A stretch of 64,000 bases of DNA. It comes from CAVSUZ01 sp963795415 (GTDB lineage Bacteria > Pseudomonadota > Alphaproteobacteria > Acetobacterales > Acetobacteraceae). Position 1 is the stretch's first letter; every line of letters starts with the position of its first letter. Under the pieces are notes generated by a model. The model did no database searches, was not told the DNA's origin, and saw only the letters and a program-made list of their open reading frames with translations. Both the position numbers and the translations under genes were made by a program. Where the stretch lies: assembly GCA_963795415.1 (NCBI GenBank), contig CAWCHQ010000001.1:62001-126000 (forward strand). Reading direction: 5' to 3'. Below, in pieces: positions 25,100-34,588 of this stretch.

Positions 25100-26331
25100 A
25101 TGCGCAGGATCGCGATCATCAGCAAGTCCGACAGCACCGGCGGCGGCGCCAGCAGGGTCGCGGAGGATCTGAGTGCGGTAATGAATGAGCGGGGGCACCA
25201 GGCGGTGCACTGGTGCGGGCGGCTGGCGGAGGAACGGGCGGCGGCGCGGCGCGCTTATGGCGCTGGCGTGCGTCTCGCGCAGGAGGCGCTGCGCGCGGTG
25301 GGGCTGCTGGAACTGGTGCCGGTCGAGCTGGTGCGTATCTTGGCTCGCATCAGGCTGGGCCGGTACGACGTGGTGCATTTTCACGATCTGGGGGATGCGT
25401 TTTCGCCGTGGACGGTGCGTGCTGTCGCGGCGCTGGTGCCGACGGTTTGGACGTTTCACGGCTGCTCGCCATTCACCGGGGGGTGCCTGTATCCGATGGA
25501 TTGTGCGCGTTTCGTGCGCGGCTGCGGAGCCTGCCCGCAGCTTGGGGAATGGCCGCTGGGGCGGTTTGATGCGACCGCGACATCGGCGCGGCTGAAGCGG
25601 CCGGGGCGATCGTGACGATTGCGCCGTGTTCGTGGATGGCCGATCAGGCGGTATCAAGCGCGCGGGTTCGTGAGCGTCCGGTGATTGTCCCCTATGGGGT
25701 GGATACGGAGACGTTCCGGCCAGTGGGGGACCGCGCCGCGTTGCGACGGAGCCTGGGGCTGGCGGAGGACCGGCCCGTTGTGCTGGTGGCGTCAATGCGG
25801 CTGGAGGAGCGGCGCTAGGGGGTGGCGCACGCGCTTCGGGCGATCGGGCAGCTGGCCGGGATGCAACCGACGATCGTTGCGATTGGGCAGCCGCCGGAAC
25901 GGACTTTGGAATTGCCGGAGGGCGTTGCGCTGCGGCGGGTTGGTTTCGTTGGTGATCGTGCAGAACAGGCGCGATGGGTGGCGGCGTGCGATGCGTTCGT
26001 TTGCTGCTCGGAGGCGGATAATCAGCCGCTGACGGTCCTTGAAGCGATGGCCTGCGGTGTGCCGACGATTGGGTATGCGACCGGCGGCATTCCGGAGACG
26101 GTCGGGCAGTCGGGGGTGCTGGTGCCGGCGGGGGGTGATGCGGGTTTGGCGGCTGCGCTGAAGCGTATGCTGGATCCGGAAGCGGGGCGGGGCTTTGGGG
26201 TGGTTGCGCGGCGGCGGGTTGAGGCGGAGCACCGGATGGCTTTGTTCGCGGAGAGGCATGAGGGGGTTTATGGGAGGGCGGTTCGGGGTTTCGGCGCGCG
26301 GTGCTCCCCTTCGTGGCCCTCGTGTCTATAA
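25100..26331 (+). pseudogene. Family 4 glycosyltransferase, frameshift plus nonsense codon
   Basis: Starts MRRIAIISKSDSTGGGASRV (ATG 25100; ATG 25088 is also open), the N-terminal fold of GT4 enzymes, with a DVVHFHDLGD motif. The frame breaks near 25597 and continues as IVTIAPCSWMADQAV in another frame. An in-frame TAG at 25816 interrupts it inside the donor-binding domain (LEERR stop GVAHALRAIG). The rest carries the GT4 signature CCSEADNQPLTVLEAMACG. It would have transferred a sugar, probably in envelope polysaccharide synthesis. Two separate lesions favour real decay over error. Confidence 0.8.
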
Positions 26332-26397
26332 ACGAAACCGCCATCCTGCGCTCTTGGTCAGGACCCAAAGGTCACGAAGGTCACCAAGGGGGACTAA
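26332..26397. other. Short intergenic with direct repeats
   Basis: Contains AAAGGTCACGAAGGTCACCAAGG, two AAGGTCAC units 9 bp apart. Function unknown. Confidence 0.35.
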
Positions 26398-27369
26398 TCA
26401 AACCAATACCGCCTTTCCTACCACCTTTCTCTCCGCCACCGCCCGCAGTGCGTCCGCCGCCTGCTCCAAAGGAAAGCGATGCGAGATGCGGGGGCGGAAG
26501 ATGCCTTGCGCAGCGAGATTGCTGATCTCACGCGCATTCGCGGCGAAAACATCCGGCTGTTCCGCCTGAAAGCGTCCCATGTAAACGCCGATCGCTTCGA
26601 TGCCCTTGATAAGAAGGTAGTTGCTTTTGATAGTGGCCGGGCCGCCGCCAAGGAAACCGAGTATCAGCAGCCGGCCGCCGCAAGCGAGGCAGCGCAGCGA
26701 CTCCTCGGTGACGCCCGCGCCGATCGGGTCATACACGACGTCGACGCCACGTCCATCGGTTAATGATTTCACCTGATCAAGAAAACCTTCAGTGTAGGTG
26801 ATGGCATGGTCGGCGCCTTCCCGCATGCACGCGGCGCGCTTCGCTTCGGTGCTGGCCATGGCGATGACATGCGCGCCGACCCAGCGGGCGACCTGGATGG
26901 CGGCAATGCCGATCCCGCCGGCCGCACCATGGACGAGAACCCATTCTCCGGAGCGCAGCCGTCCGCGATTCAGCAGCGCGTGATAAGCTGTCGCGTGGCC
27001 GGAGCGCAGCACCGCCGCCGCCTCGAAGCAAAGGCCGGCAGGGATCGAATTGCAGGCGCTTTCCGAGACATTGGCGAGCTGTGTCCAGGCTCCTGAGCGC
27101 AAACGGGCCATGACGCGGTCACGCGGCTTAAACCGCGTGACGCCTGGTCCCACGACAGTGACCTCTCCAGCGGTTTCGGATCCCGGGATGAAGGGGGGTT
27201 CCAGGCGGATCTGATAAGTTCCGGCGATCTGAAGCAAATCGACGAACTGCACTCCGCTTGCCTTGATCCGAAGTTGCAACTGCCCCGGCCCAGGCGGCGG
27301 TGGATCGGGGACACTCTTAATCGCGATGGCATCGGGTCCGCCGAGCCGTTCGCATAAAATTGCCCTCAC
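26398..27369 (-). CDS. Zinc-independent quinone oxidoreductase (MDR family)
   Basis: NADPH-dependent quinone reductase-like enzyme of the medium-chain superfamily. Start chosen at GTG 27369 (VRAILCERLGGPDAI), since the upstream extension does not resemble the family. It has a GroES-like N-terminal domain without zinc cysteines and the nucleotide motif HGAAGGIGIAAIQ. At 323 residues it is of normal length. It is divergent from the Crp-type regulator at 27496. Confidence 0.88.
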   Translation of the reverse strand: MRAILCERLGGPDAIAIKSVPDPPPPGPGQLQLRIKASGVQFVDLLQIAGTYQIRLEPPFIPGSETAGEVTVVGPGVTRFKPRDRVMARLRSGAWTQLANVSESACNSIPAGLCFEAAAVLRSGHATAYHALLNRGRLRSGEWVLVHGAAGGIGIAAIQVARWVGAHVIAMASTEAKRAACMREGADHAITYTEGFLDQVKSLTDGRGVDVVYDPIGAGVTEESLRCLACGGRLLILGFLGGGPATIKSNYLLIKGIEAIGVYMGRFQAEQPDVFAANAREISNLAAQGIFRPRISHRFPLEQAADALRAVAERKVVGKAVLV

Positions 27370-27495
27370 TTCACTCTCCGGCCATAGGGTGCACGGCGCA
27401 CGTAGGATTGATGCGCAGTTTGATCTTGATGCCGGAGCGCGGCATATCTGTGTCCCTAATGGAATCGGGTTTTTGATGGACCGAAGGAGAAGGAG

Positions 27496-28248
27496 ATGCA
27501 ACCAGGGCTCGCGCTGCTGCGCGGATTGCCGGTATTCAGCGAACTGAGCGACGAGCTGCTGCGGCGTCTTGATCACATCAGTGAGATCGTGAGCGCCGAT
27601 CATGGCACCCAGCTCTGCGCGCAGGGCGATATTCCGACAAAACTGTTCTACGTTCTTGATGGTCAGGTGGCGTTAAGCACGACCGCGCCGGATGGGACGC
27701 GAGCGGTGGTGGAGATCGTCCGCCCCACGGGAAATTTCGTGCTCGCATCGGTCATGGCGTCCCTGCCGTATGTGCAATCGGCCCATGCAGTGCAGCATGC
27801 CCGGCTGGTTGCGATTCATGCCGAGGAACTGCGCCGGCTAGTGGAGGAAGAGGGCACGCTGGCGATGGCGCTGTTGCGGTCTTTGTCGCGCGAGTGCCGG
27901 AACCTGGTGCGGCAGATACGCGATTTGAAAGTGCGGACGACCGCGCAACGGCTTGGAGCCTATCTGCTGGCCCTGGTGCCTGACCCGCTTGCGACGGAGG
28001 CGGAATTCCGCTTGCCGTTCGAGAAAGGGCTGCTTGCCGCACGCCTCGGCTGCCGGCAGGAGAATTTGTCGCGGGCGTTTGCAACCCTGCGGGAGCTTGG
28101 GGTTGAGACCCGCGGCTCCCGCGTTTGGCTATCGGATATACCGAAACTGACGGCGTATTCGGTGCCGGATTACCTGAACGATTCGGAGCTGGCCAAGACG
28201 CCGGTCATTGTAATCACGGACGAGGTTACCGCCCCAGTGTCGGCATGA
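27496..28248 (+). CDS. Crp/Fnr family transcriptional regulator
   Basis: 250 residues with a strong Shine-Dalgarno (GAAGGAGAAGGAG) before ATG 27496. The N-terminal cyclic-nucleotide-binding-type beta barrel (FYVLDGQVALS) is followed by the dimerisation helix (LVRQIRDLKVRTTAQRLGAY) and a C-terminal HTH (LAARLGCRQENLSRAFATLR). Cysteines of an FNR iron-sulfur cluster are not seen, so an effector such as NO, haem or a nucleotide is possible, as in Dnr/NnrR-like members. Its 3' end overlaps mmsA by 23 bp, tail to tail. Confidence 0.9.
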   Translation: MQPGLALLRGLPVFSELSDELLRRLDHISEIVSADHGTQLCAQGDIPTKLFYVLDGQVALSTTAPDGTRAVVEIVRPTGNFVLASVMASLPYVQSAHAVQHARLVAIHAEELRRLVEEEGTLAMALLRSLSRECRNLVRQIRDLKVRTTAQRLGAYLLALVPDPLATEAEFRLPFEKGLLAARLGCRQENLSRAFATLRELGVETRGSRVWLSDIPKLTAYSVPDYLNDSELAKTPVIVITDEVTAPVSA

Positions 28249-29722
28249 CGAATTCCGGCCCGCGCCGGGCGCCCTGGGGCCAGCGCTGTGTAATGGCTTT
28301 GTAGCGGGTGTAAAAGCGGACACCTTCGGGGCCGTAGATATGGTGGTCTCCGAACAGCGACTGCTTCCAGCCGCCGAAGCTGTGAAACGCCATCGGGACG
28401 GGAATGGGTATGTTGACGCCGACCATGCCGATTTCGATCCGGTTGGCGAAATCGCGCGCGGTCCCGCCATCACCGGTGAAGATGGCCACGCCATTGCCGT
28501 AGTGGTGTTGATTGATCATGCGGACGGCGCCGGCAACGTCTGGCGTGCGCACCACGTCGAGCACGGGGCCGAAAATTTCCTCCTTGTAGATGCGCATGTC
28601 GGTGTGCACGTTGTCGAAAAGGCAGCCGCCGAAGAAATAGCCGTTCTCGTAGCCCTGTAATTTCAGGTCGCGGCCATCCACGACGAGGTTTGCACCCTCC
28701 TTCACGCCGAGATCAACGTAGCCTCTCACCTTTTCGCGGTGTTCGCGGGTTACGAGCGGTCCCATTTCGGCATCCGGGTCGGTGCCCGGACCGATTTTAA
28801 GGGCGCGGACACGCGGTTCGAGCTTCTTCACCAGCTTGTCGCCGACATCGCCGACGGCGACGGCGACGGAGACCGCCATGCAGCGCTCGCCCGCGGCGCC
28901 GTAACCGGAACCGATCAGGGCATCGACCGCGTCGTCGAGGTCGGCGTCGGGCATGACGACGAGGTGGTTCTTGGCGCCGCCGAGGGCCTGGACGCGCTTA
29001 CCGTTGGAGGTGCCGCCGCGGTAAATGGTTTCGGCTATGGCGGTCGACCCGACGAAGCTGATGGCGGCAATGCCGGGATGGGCGATGATGGCCTCGACCG
29101 CTTCGCGCGCACCCTGGATCACGTTGAAGACGCCTTCGGGGATGCCGGCCTCGGTGATAAGTTCTGCAAGCAGCAGGCTGGCGGAAGGGTCTTTTTCGGA
29201 TGGTTTCAGGATGAAGCAGTTGCCGCAGGCGAGAGCGACCGGGATCATCCAGAGCGAGACCATGAGGGGGAAGTTGAAAGGGGTGATGCCTGCGACGACG
29301 CCGAGAGGCTGACGGATGGACCAGGCGTCGATGCCGGTGCCGACGGCTTCGGTGACTTCGCCCTTGAGAAGGTGGGGGATGCCGCAGGCGAACTCGACGA
29401 CTTCGAGGCCGCGCTGGACCTCGCCATCGGCGTCGGAGAGGACCTTGCCGTGTTCGGCGGTGATGGCGGCGGAGAGTTTCTTGCGGTCTCGTTCGAGCAG
29501 TTCCTTGAGGCGGAACATGGTACGGGCGCGGCGAAGCGGGGGCGTGGCGGCCCAGTTTGGCCAAGCTTTCAAGGCCGCCTGTGCGGCGCGATCGACCTCA
29601 TTGGCGTCGGCGAGGGCGACCTTGGCGGCAACCTCCCCGAGGGCGGGGTTGAAGACGTCGCCGTAGCGGCCGCTGCCTCCGGCGACCATGCGCCCGCCGA
29701 TGTAATGCCCGATTTCGCGCAT
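28226..29722 (-). CDS. mmsA: Methylmalonate-semialdehyde dehydrogenase (CoA-acylating)
   Basis: Converts methylmalonate or malonate semialdehyde to propionyl- or acetyl-CoA in valine and inositol catabolism. It is 498 residues from ATG 29722 (MREIGHYIGGRMVAG). It has the aldehyde dehydrogenase signatures ITPFNFPLMVSLWM, ISFVGSTAIAE and the catalytic Cys in GAAGERCMAVSVAV. No other valine-degradation gene is adjacent. It is divergent from the sensor kinase at 29835. Confidence 0.93.
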   Translation of the reverse strand: MREIGHYIGGRMVAGGSGRYGDVFNPALGEVAAKVALADANEVDRAAQAALKAWPNWAATPPLRRARTMFRLKELLERDRKKLSAAITAEHGKVLSDADGEVQRGLEVVEFACGIPHLLKGEVTEAVGTGIDAWSIRQPLGVVAGITPFNFPLMVSLWMIPVALACGNCFILKPSEKDPSASLLLAELITEAGIPEGVFNVIQGAREAVEAIIAHPGIAAISFVGSTAIAETIYRGGTSNGKRVQALGGAKNHLVVMPDADLDDAVDALIGSGYGAAGERCMAVSVAVAVGDVGDKLVKKLEPRVRALKIGPGTDPDAEMGPLVTREHREKVRGYVDLGVKEGANLVVDGRDLKLQGYENGYFFGGCLFDNVHTDMRIYKEEIFGPVLDVVRTPDVAGAVRMINQHHYGNGVAIFTGDGGTARDFANRIEIGMVGVNIPIPVPMAFHSFGGWKQSLFGDHHIYGPEGVRFYTRYKAITQRWPQGARRGPEFVMPTLGR

Positions 29723-29834
29723 GAGCTGCTCCCTTATTGGACAGGCCTGGTCCGTATTTCCTAAAGCAGAGGCGTTCCGGTTGCGAGTGGGCGGGTGCTT
29801 TTCTCTCATCCGGCTTGCAGCGCGATACTGTGAA

Positions 29835-31403
29835 ATGACAAAATGGCCCGGTCGCAAGAGCGTGAGGATTGCGCTGGACGGAATGAGCCCTGGATCGGGC
29901 GTGGGGATCGATGAGGCGAGCCTGATTGGCATCGTGCAGCTTGCCTTGCAGTTTTGCCGGGTTTCCATGGGTGGAGTTTGCCTGGATGAGGGAGGCGGTT
30001 TGCGGCTGGCGGCCGGCGTCGGGGTTACGCTGCCGGGCGCGCCGGCGTGGCCAATCCCTCGCGGTGACGAAGGGTGGATTGAGCTGCGGCCGGAACCACT
30101 GGGGGCGGGATTTGCGGCCGGAGTTGCGATTGAACCGCGGGACGGACTGCGGGGCCTGCTGTTTGTTTGCGATCAGGCGCCGCGTCCGCAAGGACTGACG
30201 GATCAGGAGCAAAGCGCGCTGCGGCTGTTATCGCATCAGGCTTGCCTTCTGCTGGCTCAGGCAGCGGCGACGAGAACGGCGAAGCTGCACCGGGACGTGT
30301 TCCGGCACGCCGAGGTCGATCTGGTTGTGATTGATATCGGTGAGGATGGGGCGGTACGCCTGGAGGACGCGAACGAGGTGCATCTGGCGCATCTCGGGTT
30401 GCGCCGGGAACAGTTTGCAGGGCGCACACCCGAGGAGGTTCTGGGCCTGGACGGGGCCGTTATTGCCCGAAGCAAATATGCCCGGGTAGTGGAGACGGGA
30501 CAGAAGCTGGAGTACGAGGCGGAGCTGCCCTTTGCCAATGGTCCGCGGGTTCGGCATTCGACGATGACTCCGCTGTTTGATGAGCGCGGGCGGGTGGCAA
30601 AGATACTGCTTACATCATTGGATCTCACCGAGCGGCGGCGGGCGGAAGCACAGCTACGGCACGCGCAGAAGATGCAATCGCTCGGGCAGCTTACTGGCGG
30701 CGTGACGCATGATTTCAACAATCTGCTGTCCATCGTGATGGGCGGGCTGGAGCTGATCGAACGGCAGCTTCCGAAGCTTGCCGACGGACCGGCGGCGGAG
30801 CGCATTCGGCGCGCACATGAACTGGCGTTGCAGGGGGCGGAGCGGGCGGCGACGTTGACGAAGCGGCTGCTGGCATTCTCCCGGCGCCAGAATCTGGCTC
30901 CGGAGGCTGTTGATGTAAACCGGCTGGTGTCCGAGATGTCGGACATGCTGATGCGTACGCTGGGGAAAATGATAACGTGCGAAATCAAGCTGACTGATGG
31001 GCTATGGATTGTCCGGGCCGATGGCCATGAGCTTGACAATGCACTGCTGAACCTTGCGCTGAACGCCCGCGATGCGATGCCGGAGGGCGGACGGCTGACG
31101 ATCGAAACCGGAAACGTGCGGTTGGATGCGGCTTACGCAGCAAGCCTCGAGGAACCCGTTCTAGCGGGCGACTACGTGTTTGTCGCTGTGAGTGATACCG
31201 GTTGCGGGATGGACCCGGAGACGGCGGAGCGTGCCTTTGAGCCGTTCTTCACCACCAAGGACGTGGCGATGGGAACCGGGCTGGGCCTCAGCCAGGTTTA
31301 TGGTTTCGTGCGCCAGTCGGGCGGGCATTTGCGGCTTTGCAGTGCGCCGGGCGAGGGTACGACGATGACGATTTACCTACCTCGGCTGATCCCGTCAGGC
31401 TGA
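29835..31403 (+). CDS. GAF/PAS sensor histidine kinase
   Basis: Soluble kinase of 522 residues from ATG 29835 (in-frame starts also exist upstream and downstream). It has an N-terminal GAF-like domain (to about residue 150), a PAS domain (about 165-275), a phospho-His motif GQLTGGVTHDFNNLLS and an ATPase domain with N box NALLNLALNARDAM and G box GTGLGLSQV. There are no membrane helices and no receiver domain. No response regulator is adjacent. The 3' end overlaps gshB by 9 bp on the opposite strand. Confidence 0.87.
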   Translation: MTKWPGRKSVRIALDGMSPGSGVGIDEASLIGIVQLALQFCRVSMGGVCLDEGGGLRLAAGVGVTLPGAPAWPIPRGDEGWIELRPEPLGAGFAAGVAIEPRDGLRGLLFVCDQAPRPQGLTDQEQSALRLLSHQACLLLAQAAATRTAKLHRDVFRHAEVDLVVIDIGEDGAVRLEDANEVHLAHLGLRREQFAGRTPEEVLGLDGAVIARSKYARVVETGQKLEYEAELPFANGPRVRHSTMTPLFDERGRVAKILLTSLDLTERRRAEAQLRHAQKMQSLGQLTGGVTHDFNNLLSIVMGGLELIERQLPKLADGPAAERIRRAHELALQGAERAATLTKRLLAFSRRQNLAPEAVDVNRLVSEMSDMLMRTLGKMITCEIKLTDGLWIVRADGHELDNALLNLALNARDAMPEGGRLTIETGNVRLDAAYAASLEEPVLAGDYVFVAVSDTGCGMDPETAERAFEPFFTTKDVAMGTGLGLSQVYGFVRQSGGHLRLCSAPGEGTTMTIYLPRLIPSG

Positions 31404-32375
31404 GGCGGCGAGTTTTGCTTCGATCGCGTCCCAGATGGCGGCGGCGAGATCGATGCCGTCGAAGCGGGCGATTTCCTGAATGCCGGTGGGGGATGTGACG
31501 TTTATTTCGGTGAGGTAGTCGCCGATAACGTCGATGCCGACGAAGATCATGCCCTGAGCGCGGAGCGTGGGGCCGATCGCGTTGCAGATTTCACGGTCGC
31601 GGGCGGTCAGCGCGGCTTTTTCCGCGCGCGCGCCAACATGCATGTTGGCCCGCGCCTCGCCTTCGGCGGGCACGCGGTTGATGACGCCCATCGGCTCGCC
31701 TTCGACGAGGATAACGCGTTTGTCGCCTTGACGGACGGCAGGTTCGTAGCGCTGCACCATCAGCGGCTCGCGCGAGCGGGCGAAGTGCATTTCGAGCAGG
31801 GCGGCGAGGTTTTCGTCGTCGGGCTTGATGCGGAAGACGCCGGCGCCGCCGTTGCCGAATAATGGTTTCACGACGATCTCATTGTGTTCCGCGCGGAAGG
31901 ATCGGATGGCTTCGAGGTCCCAGGCGATCAGGGTGGGCGGCATGAGTTCGGGGAAGTGGGTGACGAGGATTTTCTCCGGCGCGTTGCGAACAGCAGCGGG
32001 ATCGTTCACGACCAGGGTGCGGGGCTGGATGTGCTCCAGCATGTGGGTTGCTGTGATGTAGGCCATGTCGAAGGGCGGGTCCTGGCGCATCAGGACGACG
32101 TCCATAGTGGCGAGGTTGAGCAAGGTTTCGTCGCCGAAGGTGTAATGCGCACCGCGCTTGCGTTGGACGGTAACGGGGCGGGCGCGGGCGAAGAGCCGGT
32201 CATCGCGCCGGGCGCCGGGTGCGGTCGTGCCTTCGCGCAGGAAGAGGTGGCGGACTTCGTAGTGCCAGAGCCTGTGTCCGCGTGCCTGGGCTTCGAGCAT
32301 GAGCGCGAAGCTCGAGTCGGCGTCGATATTGATGGTGTCGATCGGGTCCATCTGGACCGCGACGGTCAGGGACAT
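31395..32375 (-). CDS. gshB: Glutathione synthetase
   Basis: ATP-grasp ligase adding glycine to gamma-glutamylcysteine. It is 326 residues from ATG 32375 (MSLTVAVQMDPIDTINIDAD), which shows the conserved N-terminus. ATP-grasp motifs are visible (IVVKPLFGNGGAGVFRI and the C-terminal GIDVIGDYLTEINVTSPTG). Length is normal. Confidence 0.95.
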   Translation of the reverse strand: MSLTVAVQMDPIDTINIDADSSFALMLEAQARGHRLWHYEVRHLFLREGTTAPGARRDDRLFARARPVTVQRKRGAHYTFGDETLLNLATMDVVLMRQDPPFDMAYITATHMLEHIQPRTLVVNDPAAVRNAPEKILVTHFPELMPPTLIAWDLEAIRSFRAEHNEIVVKPLFGNGGAGVFRIKPDDENLAALLEMHFARSREPLMVQRYEPAVRQGDKRVILVEGEPMGVINRVPAEGEARANMHVGARAEKAALTARDREICNAIGPTLRAQGMIFVGIDVIGDYLTEINVTSPTGIQEIARFDGIDLAAAIWDAIEAKLAASA

Positions 32376-32409
32376 GGGAAGTCTCTCAGCGCTGAAACAT
32401 GTGGCGCGG

Positions 32410-32442
32410 GAGATTGCTTCGTCGCTGCGCTCGTCGCAATGA
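32410..32442. repeat. Dispersed palindromic repeat, copy 3
   Basis: GAGATTGCTTCGTCGCTGCG then CTCGTCGCAATGA, between gshB and the MFS gene. Same family as 12436 and 21806. Confidence 0.65.
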
Positions 32443-32464
32443 TAAGGTGTTGGAGGTGCGGTGC

Positions 32465-33850
32465 CTAGCGGTTGATCTCCTCCAGGGCGAGGCCGCGGGT
32501 CCTTGGGCCGAATATGCCGATGACCAGGATGACGAGGGCCATGCAGCAGGCGATGAAGATGAAGACGGCGCCGTTGCCGCCGATGCCGAGGAAGAAAGCG
32601 ATCGCCAGGCCGGAAATGGCGGCGGAGAGGCGGCTCCATGCATAGGCGAAGCCGACCGCGCGAGAGCGGATGCGCGTGGGGAACAGCTCGGCCTGGTAGT
32701 TATGGAAGGAGAAGGACATCCAGTTGTTGGACAGCGTGATCAGCACGCCGAAGATGATGAGCGCGGCCTCGGTCGTCATGCCGGCGAAGATCAGGCCAAA
32801 CACAGCGATGCCGAGGGCTGCGGTGACGATCTGCCATTTGCGCTCCATTTTATCGGCGACAAACATGCCGAGCAGCGGCCCGATCGGGTTCGCGACGGCA
32901 ATGATGAAGGCGAATTCCAGGCTTCTGGTGACGGTAATTCCCTTGGCGATGAGCAGGGTGGGCACCCAGGCGGCGAAACCGTAGTAGCCGTAGGTTTGGA
33001 AGAAATTGAAGACCGACAGGACGATGGTGCGCTCGCCATAGGGCGGTTGCCAGATTTCCGAGAAGCTGGCCTCGCCCACTTCGGCGATGGCCTCGCCCAC
33101 GGGGGGCAGCGGCCGGCCGGACTCGACGGCGACGCGTTGCTCGATATCGGTGACGATCCGGTCCGCCTCGCCGATGTGGCCGTGTCGGGCGAGCCAGCGT
33201 GGGGATTCCGGGAGCGCCCGGCGGAGCCACCAGACGACGAGTGCGCCGGCCGCACCGATAACGACGACCCATCGCCAGTGCTGCGGGCCGAGCAGCCAGG
33301 GCGAGGCGATGAGCGCGACGACAGGCACGGCGCAGAAGGTGACGAACTGGCTGAACGCGAAGGCGCGGCCGCGGTGCTGGCGCGGGATCAACTCGGAGAC
33401 GTAGGTGTCGATCGTGACCAGTTCGACACCGATGCCGACACCGGCGATGAAGCGCCAGATGTCGATCCAGAATCCAGTCGGCATGGCTGCCATGATCAGG
33501 GTGGAGATCGAGTACCAAATCATGGAGAAGGTGAACACGCGGCGGCGGCCATAGGCGTCGGGCACCCAGCCGAACAGGATGGTTCCGACGAACAGGCCAG
33601 CGAAGAGGAAAAACACGAAGGTGCCGGCGCCGGGAGAGTGGATTGCCTTGAGCGCGGCGAACGGGCCAAGGGAGGCATCAGAGAATACGCCCTCAGAGGC
33701 CATTCCGGGCACGACATAGGCCGTGAGAAACAGGTCGTAGAACTCGAAGCAGCCGCCGAGGGAGATCAGCAGGATCATGCGCCAGATGGTGCTGGTTGCC
33801 GGCAAGCGGTCGAGCCGGGCGGCGATCTGGGCTGCGGGAGCGGCGGGCAT
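32465..33850 (-). CDS. MFS transporter (metabolite:H+ symporter type)
   Basis: 461 residues with twelve predicted hydrophobic segments. It has the MFS loop signature between helices 2 and 3 (GWVPDAYGRRRVF) and the repeated one in the second half (MFVADKMERKW). The start at ATG 33850 is favoured because the AAAAGGAG ribosome site sits 6 bases upstream, whereas the ATG at 33856 touches it. It resembles sugar/aromatic-acid symporters; the substrate is unknown. Confidence 0.85.
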   Translation of the reverse strand: MPAAPAAQIAARLDRLPATSTIWRMILLISLGGCFEFYDLFLTAYVVPGMASEGVFSDASLGPFAALKAIHSPGAGTFVFFLFAGLFVGTILFGWVPDAYGRRRVFTFSMIWYSISTLIMAAMPTGFWIDIWRFIAGVGIGVELVTIDTYVSELIPRQHRGRAFAFSQFVTFCAVPVVALIASPWLLGPQHWRWVVVIGAAGALVVWWLRRALPESPRWLARHGHIGEADRIVTDIEQRVAVESGRPLPPVGEAIAEVGEASFSEIWQPPYGERTIVLSVFNFFQTYGYYGFAAWVPTLLIAKGITVTRSLEFAFIIAVANPIGPLLGMFVADKMERKWQIVTAALGIAVFGLIFAGMTTEAALIIFGVLITLSNNWMSFSFHNYQAELFPTRIRSRAVGFAYAWSRLSAAISGLAIAFFLGIGGNGAVFIFIACCMALVILVIGIFGPRTRGLALEEINR

Positions 33851-34020
33851 GGACATCTCCTTTTCCCCTCAGCCGGCGCGCTGCTGCGCGCGCGCCGACC
33901 CCCGGGTCGATGCCCGGGGCAAGCTCTCTCCCGCAAGGGGAGAGGTGAATGGTGAGTCGCGTCAAGGGCCGTGGGGGCAACCTTGCCCATCCGCTTCGGG
34001 GTCGCCATGTAGCGCGGCAA
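33851..34020. other. Divergent control region of MFS gene and hslV
   Basis: Holds two inverted repeats: CCCGGG...CCCGGG-type around 33902-33921 and CTCTCCCGCAAGGGGAGAG (33932-33950). The second recurs in variant form at about 35930-35948 (CTCTCCCGCAGGGGGAG). A heat-shock promoter candidate for hslV lies at 33982-34010. Confidence 0.5.
33982..34010 (+). promoter_or_regulatory. Possible sigma-32 promoter for hslVU
   Basis: CTTGCC (33982-33987), a 17-bp spacer, then CCATGT (34005-34010), ahead of the hslV start at 34021. This approaches the CTTGAA / CCNATNT heat-shock pattern. The match is partial, and the second box lies only 10 bp before the start codon, so this is a weak suggestion. Confidence 0.3.
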
Positions 34021-34587
34021 ATGCACAACACACCGACTGTATTGCCCGATCCGGTGGGCTGGCACGGGACGACGATCCTGTGCGTGCGGCGCGACAGGCA
34101 TGTGGCGATGGCCGGGGACGGGCAGGTGAGCCTGGGCCAGACCGTCATCAAGGGGAATGCGCGCAAGGTGCGACGGATCGGACCCTCGGGATCCATTCTG
34201 GCGGGATTTGCCGGCGCGACGGCTGACGCGTTTACGCTGCTGGAGCGGCTGGAGTTGAAGCTGGAGCGGTTTCCGAACCAGCTCGAGCGGGCCTGCGTGG
34301 AGCTGGCGAAGGACTGGCGGACAGACCGCTACCTGCGCCGGCTGGAGGCGATGATGGCGGTCGCCGATAAGGACCGCAGCTTCACGCTGACCGGCAATGG
34401 CGACGTGCTGGAACCGGAAGATGGCGTGATCGCCATTGGTTCCGGCGGCAACTATGCGCTGGCCGCGGCGCGGGCGCTGCTGGAAGTCGAAGGGCTTTCG
34501 GCCGAGGAGACTGCACGCCGCGCCATGCGGATCGCCGCCGAGATCTGCGTTTATACCAACGACAAGGTGATTATCGAGACTATCTGA
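34021..34587 (+). CDS. hslV: HslV peptidase of the HslUV protease
   Basis: Threonine peptidase forming a two-ring dodecamer capped by HslU. Start chosen at ATG 34021; after processing, the N-terminal catalytic Thr would be the first of the TT in GWHGTTILCVRRD. It has the proteasome-beta-like core (AGFAGATADAFTLLERLE) and C-terminus (CVYTNDKVIIETI). 188 residues, as usual. hslU follows after 1 bp. Confidence 0.95.
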   Translation: MHNTPTVLPDPVGWHGTTILCVRRDRHVAMAGDGQVSLGQTVIKGNARKVRRIGPSGSILAGFAGATADAFTLLERLELKLERFPNQLERACVELAKDWRTDRYLRRLEAMMAVADKDRSFTLTGNGDVLEPEDGVIAIGSGGNYALAAARALLEVEGLSAEETARRAMRIAAEICVYTNDKVIIETI

Positions 34588-34588
34588 T

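Noticed and set aside
32399..33955. 518-codon plus-strand frame opposite the MFS gene
   Set aside because: Shadow frame, extremely rich in Asp/Glu/Gly, and the opposite strand has a clear membrane transporter.
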